The notes beneath the pieces are model-generated. The model saw only the letters and a list, made by a program, of their open reading frames with translations, did not search any database and was not told the DNA's origin. DNA of 64,000 bases from Sphingobacteruim zhuxiongii (lineage in GTDB: Bacteria; Bacteroidota; Bacteroidia; Sphingobacteriales; Sphingobacteriaceae). Below, piece after piece: positions 1 to 8,958 of this stretch. The translations under genes and the position numbers were made by a program. Location of the stretch: contig NZ_CP045652.1 of assembly GCF_009557615.1 (NCBI RefSeq), positions 1,302,001 through 1,366,000 of the forward strand. Direction: 5' to 3'. The first letter of the stretch is position 1. Each line of letters starts with the position of its first letter.

Positions 1-1396
1 TGAAATCAGAACCAATCTTATCGATTTCATCCAATACGAATACAGGATTCGAAGCACCTGCCTTTTTTAAAGATTGAATGATTCGACCAGGCATGGCACC
101 TATATATGTTTTACGGTGTCCACGTATTTCGGCTTCATCGCGAATACCACCTAAAGCCATACGCGTATATTTTCTGCCCAACGCACGAGCGATAGATTTT
201 CCTAAGGATGTCTTACCTACTCCTGGAGGGCCAACAAGACATAGAATAGGTGCTTTCATATCATTCTTTAACTTTAATACCGCTAAATATTCGATGATAC
301 GTTGTTTTACCTTTTCTAATCCGTAATGATCTTTGTCTAATATTTTTTCAGCACGTCGTAAGTCGAAGTTATCCTTGGTATATTCTGCCCAAGGTAAGTC
401 TAACAACAATTCTAAATAGTTCAATTGCACTGAATAATCTGCCGCAGCAGGATTTATACGCGCTAATTTCTCTGTCTCTTTATTAAAATGCTTTGCAACA
501 TCCTCTGGCCATTTTTTGCTTTTCGAACGTTTCTTTAACTCTTCAAGCTCCAAATCAGGGGTATTACCACCCAATTCTTCTTGAATTGTTTTTAGTTGCT
601 GGCTCAAGAAGTAATCGCGTTGTTGCTTATCTAGATCGACACGAACTTTATTTTGAATCTGATTTTTCAATTCCAACATTTGAATTTCAGTCGTCAGATA
701 TTCCAACAATTGTTTTGCGCGCTTAACAAAGTCCTTTGTTTCCAATAGGTCTTGTTTATCTTCTAATTCAAGCGAAAGATTGGATGCAATAAAATTGACA
801 AGGAATGTAGGGCTTTCGATGTTTTTAATAGCAATTCCAGCCTCGCTAGGTAAATTTGGAGACAATTGTATAATCTGCAATGCTAGTTCCTTCACTGAAG
901 AAATTAACGCTTTAAACTCCTTGCTATTTGTTTTTGGTTTCTCTTCAGGGAACTTATCGACCTTCGCAGTCATATAAGGCTCCGACTGAACCAGTTCCAC
1001 CAATTTAAAACGTTGTTTGCCTTGAATAATAACTGTCGTATTTCCATCAGGCATTTGAAGAATTTTGATAATGTGGGCTACCGTTCCGACTTTATGTAGT
1101 TGTTCGAAAGTAGGGTCCTCGACAATCATATCTTTTTGGGATACGACACCAATGGTTCGATTTCCTTTATAGGCATCTTTAACCAACTTGATCGACTTAT
1201 CTCTACCAACAGTAATTGGAATTACAACACCAGGAAATAATACGGTATTGCGTAAAGGGAGAATCGGTAATACCTCAGGAATCTCCGCATCGCGCATTTC
1301 GTCTTCATCTTGTTGGGTTAACAGTGGGAAGAATTCTGTTTCCTCGTTTATGATAGGTAATGTTTGTTCAAAGTTGAATGCGTTGAATTTACTCAT
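1..1396 (-). CDS. lon: ATP-dependent protease Lon (N-terminal part, runs off the window)
   Basis: Lon is a cytosolic homo-hexameric AAA+ serine protease that unfolds and degrades misfolded and regulatory proteins. The frame is open from ATG at 1396 to the window edge (465 codons), so the end of the ATPase and the Ser-Lys protease domain lie outside. Visible are the N-terminal substrate-binding LON domain (ILPLRNTVLFPGVVIP near residue 45), a charged helical middle region, a Walker A motif GPPGVGKTS near residue 390 and a Walker B motif FVLDEIDK near residue 451. The gene is transcribed alone, divergently from the TPR gene. A TACCTTTG -7 box on the minus strand at 1583-1590 would give a leader of about 180 nt. 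The partial state is only due to the window boundary. Confidence 0.96.
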   Translation of the reverse strand, partial: MSKFNAFNFEQTLPIINEETEFFPLLTQQDEDEMRDAEIPEVLPILPLRNTVLFPGVVIPITVGRDKSIKLVKDAYKGNRTIGVVSQKDMIVEDPTFEQLHKVGTVAHIIKILQMPDGNTTVIIQGKQRFKLVELVQSEPYMTAKVDKFPEEKPKTNSKEFKALISSVKELALQIIQLSPNLPSEAGIAIKNIESPTFLVNFIASNLSLELEDKQDLLETKDFVKRAKQLLEYLTTEIQMLELKNQIQNKVRVDLDKQQRDYFLSQQLKTIQEELGGNTPDLELEELKKRSKSKKWPEDVAKHFNKETEKLARINPAAADYSVQLNYLELLLDLPWAEYTKDNFDLRRAEKILDKDHYGLEKVKQRIIEYLAVLKLKNDMKAPILCLVGPPGVGKTSLGKSIARALGRKYTRMALGGIRDEAEIRGHRKTYIGAMPGRIIQSLKKAGASNPVFVLDEIDKIGSDF

Positions 1397-1738
1397 ATTT
1401 TCATATATCGTTATGCCGACATCTTGTCATTAAAATCAGCGATAAATATCTTTTTACAGTTGATTACATATAATGCAACAGCAATGCCAAGGGTAAATTT
1501 TTGGTATTATTTATGCTAATGAAGAGTAAAACTGTTAAATCGTCAGTATTTTGCTGTTCATTGACAGCGTTTTAATTTAGCGCAAAGGTAAGTCAATTAT
1601 CGTAAAATGTGGAAATGTTTATAACTATTGATTGTGGTCTTAAACTATTTAACAGATTTTTACTCTATGGAGTAGTGGACTGCTCTAACAGGCAATGAAA
1701 AACAATTAGAAATGAATATTAATAAAATCAATACACAG
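1397..1738. other. Intergenic region between lon and the TPR gene
   Basis: This divergent spacer of about 340 nt is AT-rich and holds no convincing ORF. On the minus strand, 1583-1590 reads TACCTTTG, a good match to the Bacteroidota -7 box TAnnTTTG, and probably drives lon. No clear -7 box was found for the plus-strand TPR gene. Confidence 0.5.
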
Positions 1739-2380
1739 ATGAAGTCTTTAAAAATTGGATTAGCAACGGTAGCATTAGCATTGAGTACAGTAGCTGTACA
1801 AGCGCAAGAGAAGCAACATAGTGACCCAAATGTACGTGCTGGGGAGAAAGCATTATTGGATGGAGATTTTAAAACTGCTGCAGCGCAATTTGAAAAAGCA
1901 CTTCCGACTTCAGGGACAGATCCTGATGTGGTTTATTTATTAGGATATTCACAATTTCAGAACGGTGAATACAAGAAATCGATCGGGTCATTCAATAAAG
2001 TAATCGGATTGGATGCAAAGAACGTTCATGCTTATTATTATAAAGCAAAAGCAAACAATAATATCGCTGTAAACCGTGAGGTAAAATTGAAAGAGTCCGA
2101 GCGCGAAGCATTATTGCAATCGGCTATTGCTGACTATACAAAAGCAATTGCTATTAACGCAAATGATGCTAAATTATATCAAAATCGTGCCATCGCTTAC
2201 CGTGATCTAGGAATCTTAACAGGTACTAAATCATCATCAAATTACAATAAAACGTCAGCAACAGAAGCTTACAACAAAGCGGTTGCAGATTACGAAAAAG
2301 TTTTAAGCTATGACGCTTCGCGTAAGGATATCCAAACGGAAGTTAAAAAAGCGAAAGTTTATCGTGACAATTTGAAATAG
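1739..2380 (+). CDS. Secreted tetratricopeptide-repeat protein
   Basis: This 213-aa exported protein probably acts as a periplasmic scaffold; the partner is unknown. It opens with a classic signal peptide (MKSLKIGLATVALALS, cleavage after AQA near residue 23). TPR-type helix pairs follow: ALLDGDFKTAAAQFEKAL, a second around VYLLGYSQFQNGEYKKSI, a third ending in the DYTKAIAINAND segment, and a last with DYEKVLSYD. I chose ATG 1739 because it puts the basic n-region directly before the hydrophobic core. ATG 1712 would add nine residues and is possible. The gene stands alone and ends in a strong hairpin terminator. No enzymatic motif is visible, so a specific role cannot be given. Confidence 0.85.
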   Translation: MKSLKIGLATVALALSTVAVQAQEKQHSDPNVRAGEKALLDGDFKTAAAQFEKALPTSGTDPDVVYLLGYSQFQNGEYKKSIGSFNKVIGLDAKNVHAYYYKAKANNNIAVNREVKLKESEREALLQSAIADYTKAIAINANDAKLYQNRAIAYRDLGILTGTKSSSNYNKTSATEAYNKAVADYEKVLSYDASRKDIQTEVKKAKVYRDNLK

Positions 2381-2417
2381 AAACTGTTTTTGATTCGAAA
2401 TCAAAAACTATGCAAAT

Positions 2418-2458
2418 AAAGAAAGGCAACATTGATTAATGTTGCCTTTCTTTATTTT
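2418..2458 (+). terminator. Rho-independent terminator after the TPR gene
   Basis: Perfect inverted repeat GAAAGGCAACATT / AATGTTGCCTTTC (2421-2450) with a four-base loop, followed by a T-rich tail. It lies 40 nt past the TPR stop. The flanking A-run means it could also act on the minus strand, behind nothing obvious. Confidence 0.85.
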
Positions 2459-2525
2459 TGATGGTGTTGCAGATAAAACAACTTTGTCCGATTCTATCTC
2501 AAAAATAATTTCTTAAATAGATGTC

Positions 2526-3059
2526 CTAATACTTGGCATCCGACTTAAACTTAGAAGGGGTGGATCCAGTTATTTTTTTAAATTGTGCGCTTAGATGTGC
2601 AACACTGCTGTATTGTAATTTATGAGCGATTTCTGCCAGCGAGACATCGTATTGTAATAACTCTTTCACTTTTTCAATACGCAGTTTGATTAGGTATTTC
2701 TCGATACTCTCACCCTGTATTTCGGAGAATATGGTGCTTAGATAGCTGTACTCATAACTAAAACGATCGATCAAATATTGCGAGGTCTTCAAGCTGTTTC
2801 CATCTGTCTGATTGACTAATTCTAAGAGTGCAATCTTTATCTGTTCGACCAATTGCGTTTTTCGGTCATGCAAGATTTCAAAGCCGATCGCTTGAAGTTC
2901 CTGCTCAAGATCTTTAAGTTCTGAATCTTCAAACAATCGATTAGTATTGATTTGTCCAATTTGTACCTGCGAATAGGACAAATCGAGTTTGTGCATAATC
3001 TGCTCTACAGCCATTATGCATCGTGGGCAAACCATATTCTTAACACGTACAACGTTCAT
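2526..3059 (-). CDS. AraC-type regulator with N-terminal CxxC (HMA-like) segment
   Basis: This 177-aa protein joins two parts. The first about 65 residues look like a heavy-metal-associated (HMA/CopZ-like) ferredoxin fold, with a VKNMVCPRC metal-binding motif at residues 6-14. The last about 95 residues are an AraC/XylS double helix-turn-helix (YLIKLRIEKVKELLQ, then IAHKLQYSSVAHLSAQFKK and TGSTPSKFK). It lacks the cupin sensing domain usual for AraC proteins, so metal or redox binding by the Cys pair is the likely input (inference). ATG 3059 is preferred over an upstream TTG at 3068. It starts one base after the stop of the M3 peptidase gene, so the two are co-transcribed. Targets are not evident from context. 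Confidence 0.85.
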   Translation of the reverse strand: MNVVRVKNMVCPRCIMAVEQIMHKLDLSYSQVQIGQINTNRLFEDSELKDLEQELQAIGFEILHDRKTQLVEQIKIALLELVNQTDGNSLKTSQYLIDRFSYEYSYLSTIFSEIQGESIEKYLIKLRIEKVKELLQYDVSLAEIAHKLQYSSVAHLSAQFKKITGSTPSKFKSDAKY

Positions 3060-3060
3060 C

Positions 3061-5091
3061 TTAATCAATTAATCCTGCTCGTCTTAATAGCGGTTCAACA
3101 GAAGGTTCTTTTCCTCTGAATGCCTTGTATAATTCCATCGGGTGCATAGTGCCTCCTTTAGATAAAATATTATCCTTGAATTTCTTCGCTACTTCTTTGT
3201 TGAAAATGCCATTTTCCTTGAAGTATTCAAATGCGTCTGCATCAAGTACTTCCGCCCATTTATAACTATAGTATCCCGAAGAATAACCACCATTAAAAAT
3301 ATGTGAGAACGATGGACTCATAGCGTTGTCCGCGATGTCAGGATAAATGTTGGTATTTGCAAATTGCTCCAATTCAAACGTTTTGACGCTTTTAATCGCA
3401 CTTGGATCTTGCCCGTGCCAGCCCATGTCTAATAATCCGAAGCTCAGTTGTCTAACCGTTGCTAAACCTTCTAAGAAGGCAGCACTCTCTTTGATTTTTT
3501 CAACATACTCCATCGGTAGTGATGCGCCAGTTTCATAGTGCTTGGCGAATAGTGCTAATGCTTCTTCTTCATAACACCAGTTCTCCATCACTTGGCTTGG
3601 TAATTCTACGAAATCCCAATAAACGGAAGTACCCGATAGTGTAGGGTAGGTCGTATTGGCTAACATGCCATGTAATGCATGTCCAAATTCATGGAATAAA
3701 GTCGTTACTTCATTGAAGGTCAACAAAGACGGTTTTGTTGCAGTTGGTTTTGTGAAATTGCAGACAATAGAAACGTGTGGTCTTTCGTTGTTCCCATCCT
3801 GAATATATTGTGGTTTGAAAGAAGTCATCCAGGCTCCATTTCTCTTTCCTTTTCGCGGAAAGAAATCAGCATAAAAGATCGCGACTAAACCACCAAGGTT
3901 GTCTCTTACTTCAAAAGTCTGAACGTCTGGATGATATTTGTCTATCGTTCCTACTTCTTTGAAATTGATGTCAAATAATCTATTGGCGATATCAAACGCG
4001 CCTTGAAGTACATTTTCTAATTTGAAATATGGTTTCAGTTTTTCATCGTCTAAGTTGAATTTTAACTGTTTCAATTTTTCACTGTAATAAGCGGAATCCC
4101 ACTTTTCGAGTTGTGCGATACCGTCGATTTCTTTAGCAAATGCGGAAAGCTCAGCAAACTCATTTTCGGCCGCTGGTTTTCCCTTTTCCAGCAAATCATT
4201 GAGAAATGTTTTTACGGTCTCCGGATCTTTGGCCATACGTTCTTCCAATACGAAATGCGCATGTGTTGGATAACCTAATAAATTAGCTCGTTGATGTCTT
4301 AAGTTGACAATGCGCAGAACCAATTCTTCGTTGTTATTATCGTTTGTTTGAAAAGCTTTTTTACCAGCAGCGATGGCTAATTCTTCACGTCTTGCTCTAT
4401 TTTCTGCATAAGTCATGAAGGGGATATAGCTTGGGTAGTCTAGTGTGATCAGCCAGCCTTCTTTTTCTTGTTCTTTCGCTAGTTCATGAGCGGCTTCTAT
4501 CGCGCCTTCAGGTAAGCCCGCAAGTTCCACCGGATCTAACAAATGCATCTGATAAGCATTGCTGTCCGCTAAGACATGCTCACCATATTTTAGCTTTAGT
4601 ACGGACAATTCAGCGTCAATGTCGCGTAGTTGCTGCTTCTTGTCTTCGGGTAGTAAAGCGCCATTACGAACAAAATCTTTATAATTTTTCTCTAAAAGGG
4701 TAAGTTGTTCTACGCTGAGGTTGAATTGTTCTTTTTTGCTGTAGACAGTTTTTATTCGCTCAAACAGGTCCTTGTTCAATGTAATGTCATTGCTTAGCTT
4801 AGAAAGCTTCGGAGCTATCTCCTGAGCAATTTTATCTAACTCATCGTTGGTCTCTGCGGAATGTAGGTTGAAGAATATGTTTGAAATCCGGTCTAGTTTC
4901 ATTCCTGAATACGCTAATGCAGCGATCGTGTTTTCAAAATCGGCAGGTTTTGAATTGGCAACCAACTGATCAATCTCATTTCGAGTTTCTGTAATTGCAT
5001 CTTCGAATGCAGGTAGAAAATCAGACTGTTGAATTGAAGAAAATGGTGCAGTATCGTGTGCCGTATTAAATGGTGTTGTAAGCAAATTCAT
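3061..5091 (-). CDS. dcp: M3 family metallopeptidase (oligopeptidase A / peptidyl-dipeptidase Dcp type)
   Basis: This 676-aa zinc peptidase of the thimet-oligopeptidase family degrades short peptides, including signal-peptide fragments. The zinc site HEFGHALHG is near residue 464, with the downstream glutamate expected in the ENWCYEEEALALF stretch. The fold-typical N-terminal helical half (KYGEHVLADSNAYQ) and the C-terminal FNGGYSSGYYSYKWAEVLDA motif are intact. There is no signal peptide (MNLLTTPFN), so it is probably cytoplasmic. Length is normal for the family. The downstream HMA/AraC gene follows after one base. Dcp versus OpdA specificity cannot be decided by eye, so the symbol is tentative. 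Confidence 0.92.
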   Translation of the reverse strand: MNLLTTPFNTAHDTAPFSSIQQSDFLPAFEDAITETRNEIDQLVANSKPADFENTIAALAYSGMKLDRISNIFFNLHSAETNDELDKIAQEIAPKLSKLSNDITLNKDLFERIKTVYSKKEQFNLSVEQLTLLEKNYKDFVRNGALLPEDKKQQLRDIDAELSVLKLKYGEHVLADSNAYQMHLLDPVELAGLPEGAIEAAHELAKEQEKEGWLITLDYPSYIPFMTYAENRARREELAIAAGKKAFQTNDNNNEELVLRIVNLRHQRANLLGYPTHAHFVLEERMAKDPETVKTFLNDLLEKGKPAAENEFAELSAFAKEIDGIAQLEKWDSAYYSEKLKQLKFNLDDEKLKPYFKLENVLQGAFDIANRLFDINFKEVGTIDKYHPDVQTFEVRDNLGGLVAIFYADFFPRKGKRNGAWMTSFKPQYIQDGNNERPHVSIVCNFTKPTATKPSLLTFNEVTTLFHEFGHALHGMLANTTYPTLSGTSVYWDFVELPSQVMENWCYEEEALALFAKHYETGASLPMEYVEKIKESAAFLEGLATVRQLSFGLLDMGWHGQDPSAIKSVKTFELEQFANTNIYPDIADNAMSPSFSHIFNGGYSSGYYSYKWAEVLDADAFEYFKENGIFNKEVAKKFKDNILSKGGTMHPMELYKAFRGKEPSVEPLLRRAGLID

Positions 5092-5205
5092 AACATAAAG
5101 TTACAACAAAATAACATAGCTATGGGTTTACAAACATTTTAAATGATTAGTTTTGACGGTAACATTACGTACATTTTCACCGTTATTAATATTAAAGGAA
5201 ATTTT

Positions 5206-5676
5206 ATGAACAGAAAAATCAGAGCTTGTTTTTCGATGTGTTTGTTGTTGATGGGTACACAAGCTTGCAATTCAGGTAAATCAGATAATTCAAGTCAGTC
5301 AAATGATTCGACTGCAGTCGAACATGTGGAATCAGCTAGTCTTCCAGGGACCTACGAATATGTGGGGAATGCAGACACGATTCGCTTAGATCTGCATACC
5401 AAGCAGGATTCTGTTTACGGTCAATTACTTTATGCATTAGGTGAGAAGGATCGTAATGTCGGAGATTTTAAAGGTGTTATTAAAGGGGGACAGCTAATCG
5501 GTGAATATTATTTTATGTCGGAAGGACTTGCGTCTGTTCGCGATATGATATTTAATGTGACGAAGGAGGGTTTGCTAGAAGGTTATGGTGAGGTCGAAGA
5601 ACGCGACGGAGGCTTTCGTTTTATCGATACCAAAAATCTGAAGTTTAATCATGGGATGTTGCTAATTAAGAAATAG
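5206..5676 (+). CDS. Small lipoprotein of unknown function
   Basis: This predicted 156-aa lipoprotein has a signal peptide MNRKIRACFSMCLLLMGTQAC with the lipidated Cys near residue 21, then a low-complexity Ser/Asp/Asn linker and a compact C-terminal domain. That domain (LPGTYEYVGNADTIRLDLHT and following) has a beta-rich, lipocalin-like or META-like pattern, but I do not recognise a family. ATG 5206 is chosen because AAAGGA lies just upstream and it opens directly into the signal peptide. An in-frame ATG at 5143 would place 21 extra residues before the signal. Monocistronic, ending in a bidirectional terminator. Confidence 0.75.
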   Translation: MNRKIRACFSMCLLLMGTQACNSGKSDNSSQSNDSTAVEHVESASLPGTYEYVGNADTIRLDLHTKQDSVYGQLLYALGEKDRNVGDFKGVIKGGQLIGEYYFMSEGLASVRDMIFNVTKEGLLEGYGEVEERDGGFRFIDTKNLKFNHGMLLIKK

Positions 5677-5699
5677 CGAATACTGTTATTTAAGAAATA

Positions 5700-5761
5700 A
5701 AAAAGGAAGGATATGGATTCACGTCGGTTTATTGACCAGTGATTTCATATCCTTCCTTTTT
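5700..5761. terminator. Bidirectional terminator between convergent genes
   Basis: A long inverted repeat AAAAAGGAAGGATATG / CATATCCTTCCTTTTT flanks a loop of about 30 nt. The A- and T-runs at the two ends allow termination of both the lipoprotein gene (plus) and the hydrolase gene (minus). Confidence 0.8.
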
Positions 5762-5779
5762 GCTAAACTAATCTTTTTG

Positions 5780-6895
5780 TTAGTTTATTCCTTCCCACCA
5801 ATGTTTAGTTATATTATTTTGATTTAAGAATATAATTTGTCCCATTTGAGGGGTCAGCAAAGCTTGTCCCTGTTTTTCTGCCTCTGCAGAAATACGAATC
5901 ATCGGCTCGTCCCAAGCATGATTTGCTAATGGGAATTTAGAGTTGTGGACGGGGATTAAATTCTTTGTCTTTAATTCCTTCGCTGCCGATATAGCTTCCT
6001 CAGGCATTAGATGAATGTAATGCCACATATCGTTATATTGGCCGTTTTCGATTATACTGAAGTCGAATGGTCCGTATTTGTCTCCAATTTCTTTGAAGTG
6101 TTTACCGTATCCACTATCTCCTCCAATGAAGATGTTATAGTCTGGAGTTTTTAAAACAAAGGAAGACCAGAGACTTGTATTTCGTTTGAACCATCTGCCA
6201 GAAAAGTGCCTTGCGACATTTGCTGTAAATGTTAGTGAATCGATGGTTTCTGATTCTCCCCAGTATAGCTCATGTATTCGTTCTGCAGGATATCCCCATT
6301 TTTCCAAATGAGCACCGACACCAACACTGGTAATAATCTGCTTCGCTTTATTTTTGAAGCTCATGAAGGTGGGATAATCAAGATGGTCAAAATGATCGTG
6401 CGTTATCAGTAACACATCTACTTCTGGCATGTCGTCCACTTGATATGTATACGTCATGTCGAAAGCTTTTACTCCAAATGGAACTGGAGAAGCATGTTTA
6501 CTAAAAACTGGATCTACGAGGATTCGTTTACCATCAATTTGAAGAAAATAGGAGGAGTGTCCAAACCAAACATACACATCTTGATCTAATGGAATGTTTT
6601 TAAGGTCGGTCTGAATCACAGGTAATGGGGTGCTTGGTATATTACGTTTGTCCTTGTCGAAAAAAAACTTACGAAGCATAGTGAATTGTGAAACGCCTTC
6701 TTTGACAGCCGGTGTTATTTCGATATTTTGAAAAACACCGTCTTTGAATGTTTTCGTGGACTCCATTCGATGAAGTCTTTCGCCTGACGCTAAAGCGCCG
6801 ATGGTATCTGATATGCCTAATAAATAGATAAATAATGCAGTTAGAACTACCAATGTTAATATTACATACAACATGTATCTAAGGATCTTTTTCAT
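5780..6895 (-). CDS. Membrane-anchored metallo-beta-lactamase-fold hydrolase (UlaG / NAPE-PLD-like)
   Basis: This 371-aa protein has an N-terminal membrane anchor (YMLYVILTLVVLTALFIYLL) followed by a metallo-beta-lactamase fold. The metal motif HDHFDHLD is near residue 167, preceded by VWFGHSSYFLQIDG and DPVFSKHASPVPF, and followed by a late histidine in IPVHNSKF. This arrangement matches the L-ascorbate-6-P lactonase (UlaG) / NAPE-phospholipase-D branch, where family members cleave lactones or phosphodiesters of lipids. An envelope-lipid substrate would fit the anchor but is inference. Start at ATG 6895; the frame remains open a further 30 codons upstream to an ATG at 6985, but that would precede the anchor with a non-signal stretch. 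Transcribed alone. Confidence 0.85.
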   Translation of the reverse strand: MKKILRYMLYVILTLVVLTALFIYLLGISDTIGALASGERLHRMESTKTFKDGVFQNIEITPAVKEGVSQFTMLRKFFFDKDKRNIPSTPLPVIQTDLKNIPLDQDVYVWFGHSSYFLQIDGKRILVDPVFSKHASPVPFGVKAFDMTYTYQVDDMPEVDVLLITHDHFDHLDYPTFMSFKNKAKQIITSVGVGAHLEKWGYPAERIHELYWGESETIDSLTFTANVARHFSGRWFKRNTSLWSSFVLKTPDYNIFIGGDSGYGKHFKEIGDKYGPFDFSIIENGQYNDMWHYIHLMPEEAISAAKELKTKNLIPVHNSKFPLANHAWDEPMIRISAEAEKQGQALLTPQMGQIIFLNQNNITKHWWEGIN

Positions 6896-7094
6896 ATTAA
6901 TGGGGCGCAAGATATAACAATGTTTCGTTTCATTTTTATGGAAGATCAAAAAGACGCAATATTTTACTTTCAATTGAAAATTCACGAAAATATGTTAATT
7001 AATAATATTAATCAATAAATAAAATGTTGTGTATTTATTAATAATAAGTTAATATTGCATAGTTATCTTTATGTGTATTTAAGTGAACAAGCCG

Positions 7095-7331
7095 ATGGAT
7101 TTGATGAACAACAATGAGGTTTCCCCCTTAGTCGAATCTTTCAAGAATTTGGATTCAAAGTATCAATCGTTCTTAGAAAGAGAGGGAAGATGGTTAGGCG
7201 GAAGTCTAACAAACGTACTAACCAACACGAAAAACTCCTCCAATGAGGATGTTATCCAAGTAAAACGGGATGTTTTTAATATGTTGCCATCTAACATTAA
7301 GGCTGACATTATCAGTCTCGTTCAAGTATAG
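7095..7331 (+). CDS. Small conserved-looking protein of unknown function
   Basis: A 78-aa soluble, mixed-charge protein with no signal peptide or membrane segment. Its middle carries FLEREGRWLGGSLTNVL and its C-terminus is amphipathic (VFNMLPSNIKADIISLVQ). I do not recognise a family. ATG 7095 is used, but GTG 7083 (four codons longer) and ATG 7104 are alternatives. The frame is supported by a dedicated terminator 60 nt downstream and by codon use like the neighbours. Nothing nearby suggests a role. Confidence 0.55.
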   Translation: MDLMNNNEVSPLVESFKNLDSKYQSFLEREGRWLGGSLTNVLTNTKNSSNEDVIQVKRDVFNMLPSNIKADIISLVQV

Positions 7332-7384
7332 GTTAGAGTTAGTTTGGTGGCTAGTATTGAATATGGTGCATCATGCATACAAAT

Positions 7385-7424
7385 CAAAAAAAGACCATCT
7401 TTTTTAAGATAGTCTTTTTTTGAT
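7385..7424. terminator. Bidirectional terminator between the small gene and speA
   Basis: Inverted repeat AAAAAAAGACCATCTT / AAGATAGTCTTTTTTT with one mismatch, lying between the convergent 78-aa gene and speA, with T-runs on both strands. Confidence 0.8.
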
Positions 7425-7457
7425 TATTCATTCGAAGCTATTCGGATTGGCCGAATG

Positions 7458-8849
7458 CTATTGATATCCCAATAATTTCATTACTTGTTTGGAGTTCTGT
7501 TCTTCTCCAAAAACTTCGTAATTGAACGTTTCATCTCTATTCCTGCGCACTAAAACATGTTTAGGGGATGGTAGGAGACAATGGTGTATTCCTCCATATC
7601 CACTCAACACTTCTTGGTAAGCTCCAGTATGGAAGAAACCTAAGTACTGTACCTTTCTAGTTTTAGGCATAAATACAGAGTTCATATGTGCTTCTTGATT
7701 GTAATAATCTTGGCCATCACATGTAATTCCGCCTAGATTGACACGCTCGTACTCAGAATCCCAATTGTTTATTGGCAAGAGAATATATTTTTGATTCAAT
7801 GCCCAAACGTCCGGTAAGTTTGTAATAAAGGATCCATCGAGCATTAACCATTTTTCGCGATCGTTCTGTTGTTTACGTCCTAAGACTTTATACAAAATAC
7901 CAGAGGCTTCAGCGACTGTATATTTTCCAAATTCTGTGATAATATCTGGTTCAACAACCTCGTGATGTGCACAGATTTGTTTAATACGATTTACAATTTC
8001 ATTGACCATGTATTCATAATCGAAATCATGAACTAATGAATCTTTGAAAGGCATACCTCCACCAATATCTAGGGTATCCAATTCTGGATTGATTTTCTTG
8101 AATTTGCAATACAATGTTACATACTTTTCAAGTTCGTTCCAGTAATACGGTGTGTCCGAAATACCTGAATTAATAAAGAAGTGAAGTAATTTCACTCGGA
8201 AGTTCGGATTTTCAGCAATCTTGCTATTGTAGAAATCGATAACGTCTTCTAAACGAATGCCTAAACGAGAAGTATAAAATTGCGAGTCTGGTTGTTCCTC
8301 AGCGGCAATTCGAATACCTAAGTTACAAGGTTCTGATAGTTCGATTTCATCGTCATACATGTTGAATTCTTCTTTATTATCCAGAACTGGGATAATATTA
8401 TGGTATCCATCATGTAACATATCTACAATATATTGCTTGTATTGGAAGGTTTTGAAACCATTGCAGATCACGGTAATGTCTTTGTTTACTTTACCTTGTC
8501 TCTCCAAAGCATCAATCATTGGCATGTCAAAAGCGGACGAAGTCTCTAAGTGGATATCGTTCTTTAACGCTTCTTCTACAATATGTTTAAAGTGTGATGA
8601 CTTGGTGCAATAACAATACTTGTAAGTACCGCGATAGTTGTATTTCAACATGGCTGTTTGAAACAAAATCTTCGCTTGTTGTATCTTCTTGCTAATAATA
8701 GGGAGATAAGTAAAACGTAACGGCGTACCGTACGTTTCTATCATTTCCATCAAATTCAAATCGTGGAAGTACAATTCGTCATCGATAATATCGAATCCGT
8801 CTTGCGGAAAACCAACACTTAAGTCAAGAAATTCCTGATAGCTCTGCAT
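7458..8849 (-). CDS. speA: Arginine decarboxylase (PLP-dependent, fold III)
   Basis: This enzyme decarboxylates arginine to agmatine, the first step of polyamine (putrescine/spermidine) synthesis. The 463-aa protein is an alanine-racemase-fold (Orn/DAP/Arg decarboxylase group 2) enzyme. The PLP Schiff-base lysine is K83 in CYCTKSSHF, and the glycine-rich phosphate-binding loop is LDIGGGMPFKD. The C-terminal beta domain carries the substrate residues near FFHTGAYQE. It is shorter than the E. coli enzyme (about 650 aa), lacking its large inserts, as is usual for this Bacteroidota form. It is divergent from argS across about 110 nt. A TATCTTTG -7 box lies at 8866-8873 on its strand, placing transcription start just upstream of the ATG. 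Confidence 0.9.
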   Translation of the reverse strand: MQSYQEFLDLSVGFPQDGFDIIDDELYFHDLNLMEMIETYGTPLRFTYLPIISKKIQQAKILFQTAMLKYNYRGTYKYCYCTKSSHFKHIVEEALKNDIHLETSSAFDMPMIDALERQGKVNKDITVICNGFKTFQYKQYIVDMLHDGYHNIIPVLDNKEEFNMYDDEIELSEPCNLGIRIAAEEQPDSQFYTSRLGIRLEDVIDFYNSKIAENPNFRVKLLHFFINSGISDTPYYWNELEKYVTLYCKFKKINPELDTLDIGGGMPFKDSLVHDFDYEYMVNEIVNRIKQICAHHEVVEPDIITEFGKYTVAEASGILYKVLGRKQQNDREKWLMLDGSFITNLPDVWALNQKYILLPINNWDSEYERVNLGGITCDGQDYYNQEAHMNSVFMPKTRKVQYLGFFHTGAYQEVLSGYGGIHHCLLPSPKHVLVRRNRDETFNYEVFGEEQNSKQVMKLLGYQ

Positions 8850-8958
8850 TTTTTATTATTTTTGGCAAAGATATACTTTCGTAATGAATACATAAATATT
8901 ATTGCAGTTATTTTTTGAATTCATTATCAGAAAGTTAAGAATATTACGAAATATTTAC

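Noticed and set aside
8850..8958. Arginine-responsive regulation linking speA and argS
   Set aside because: They share only a short divergent spacer; I saw no operator-like repeat or T-box-like RNA, so coupling is not supported.
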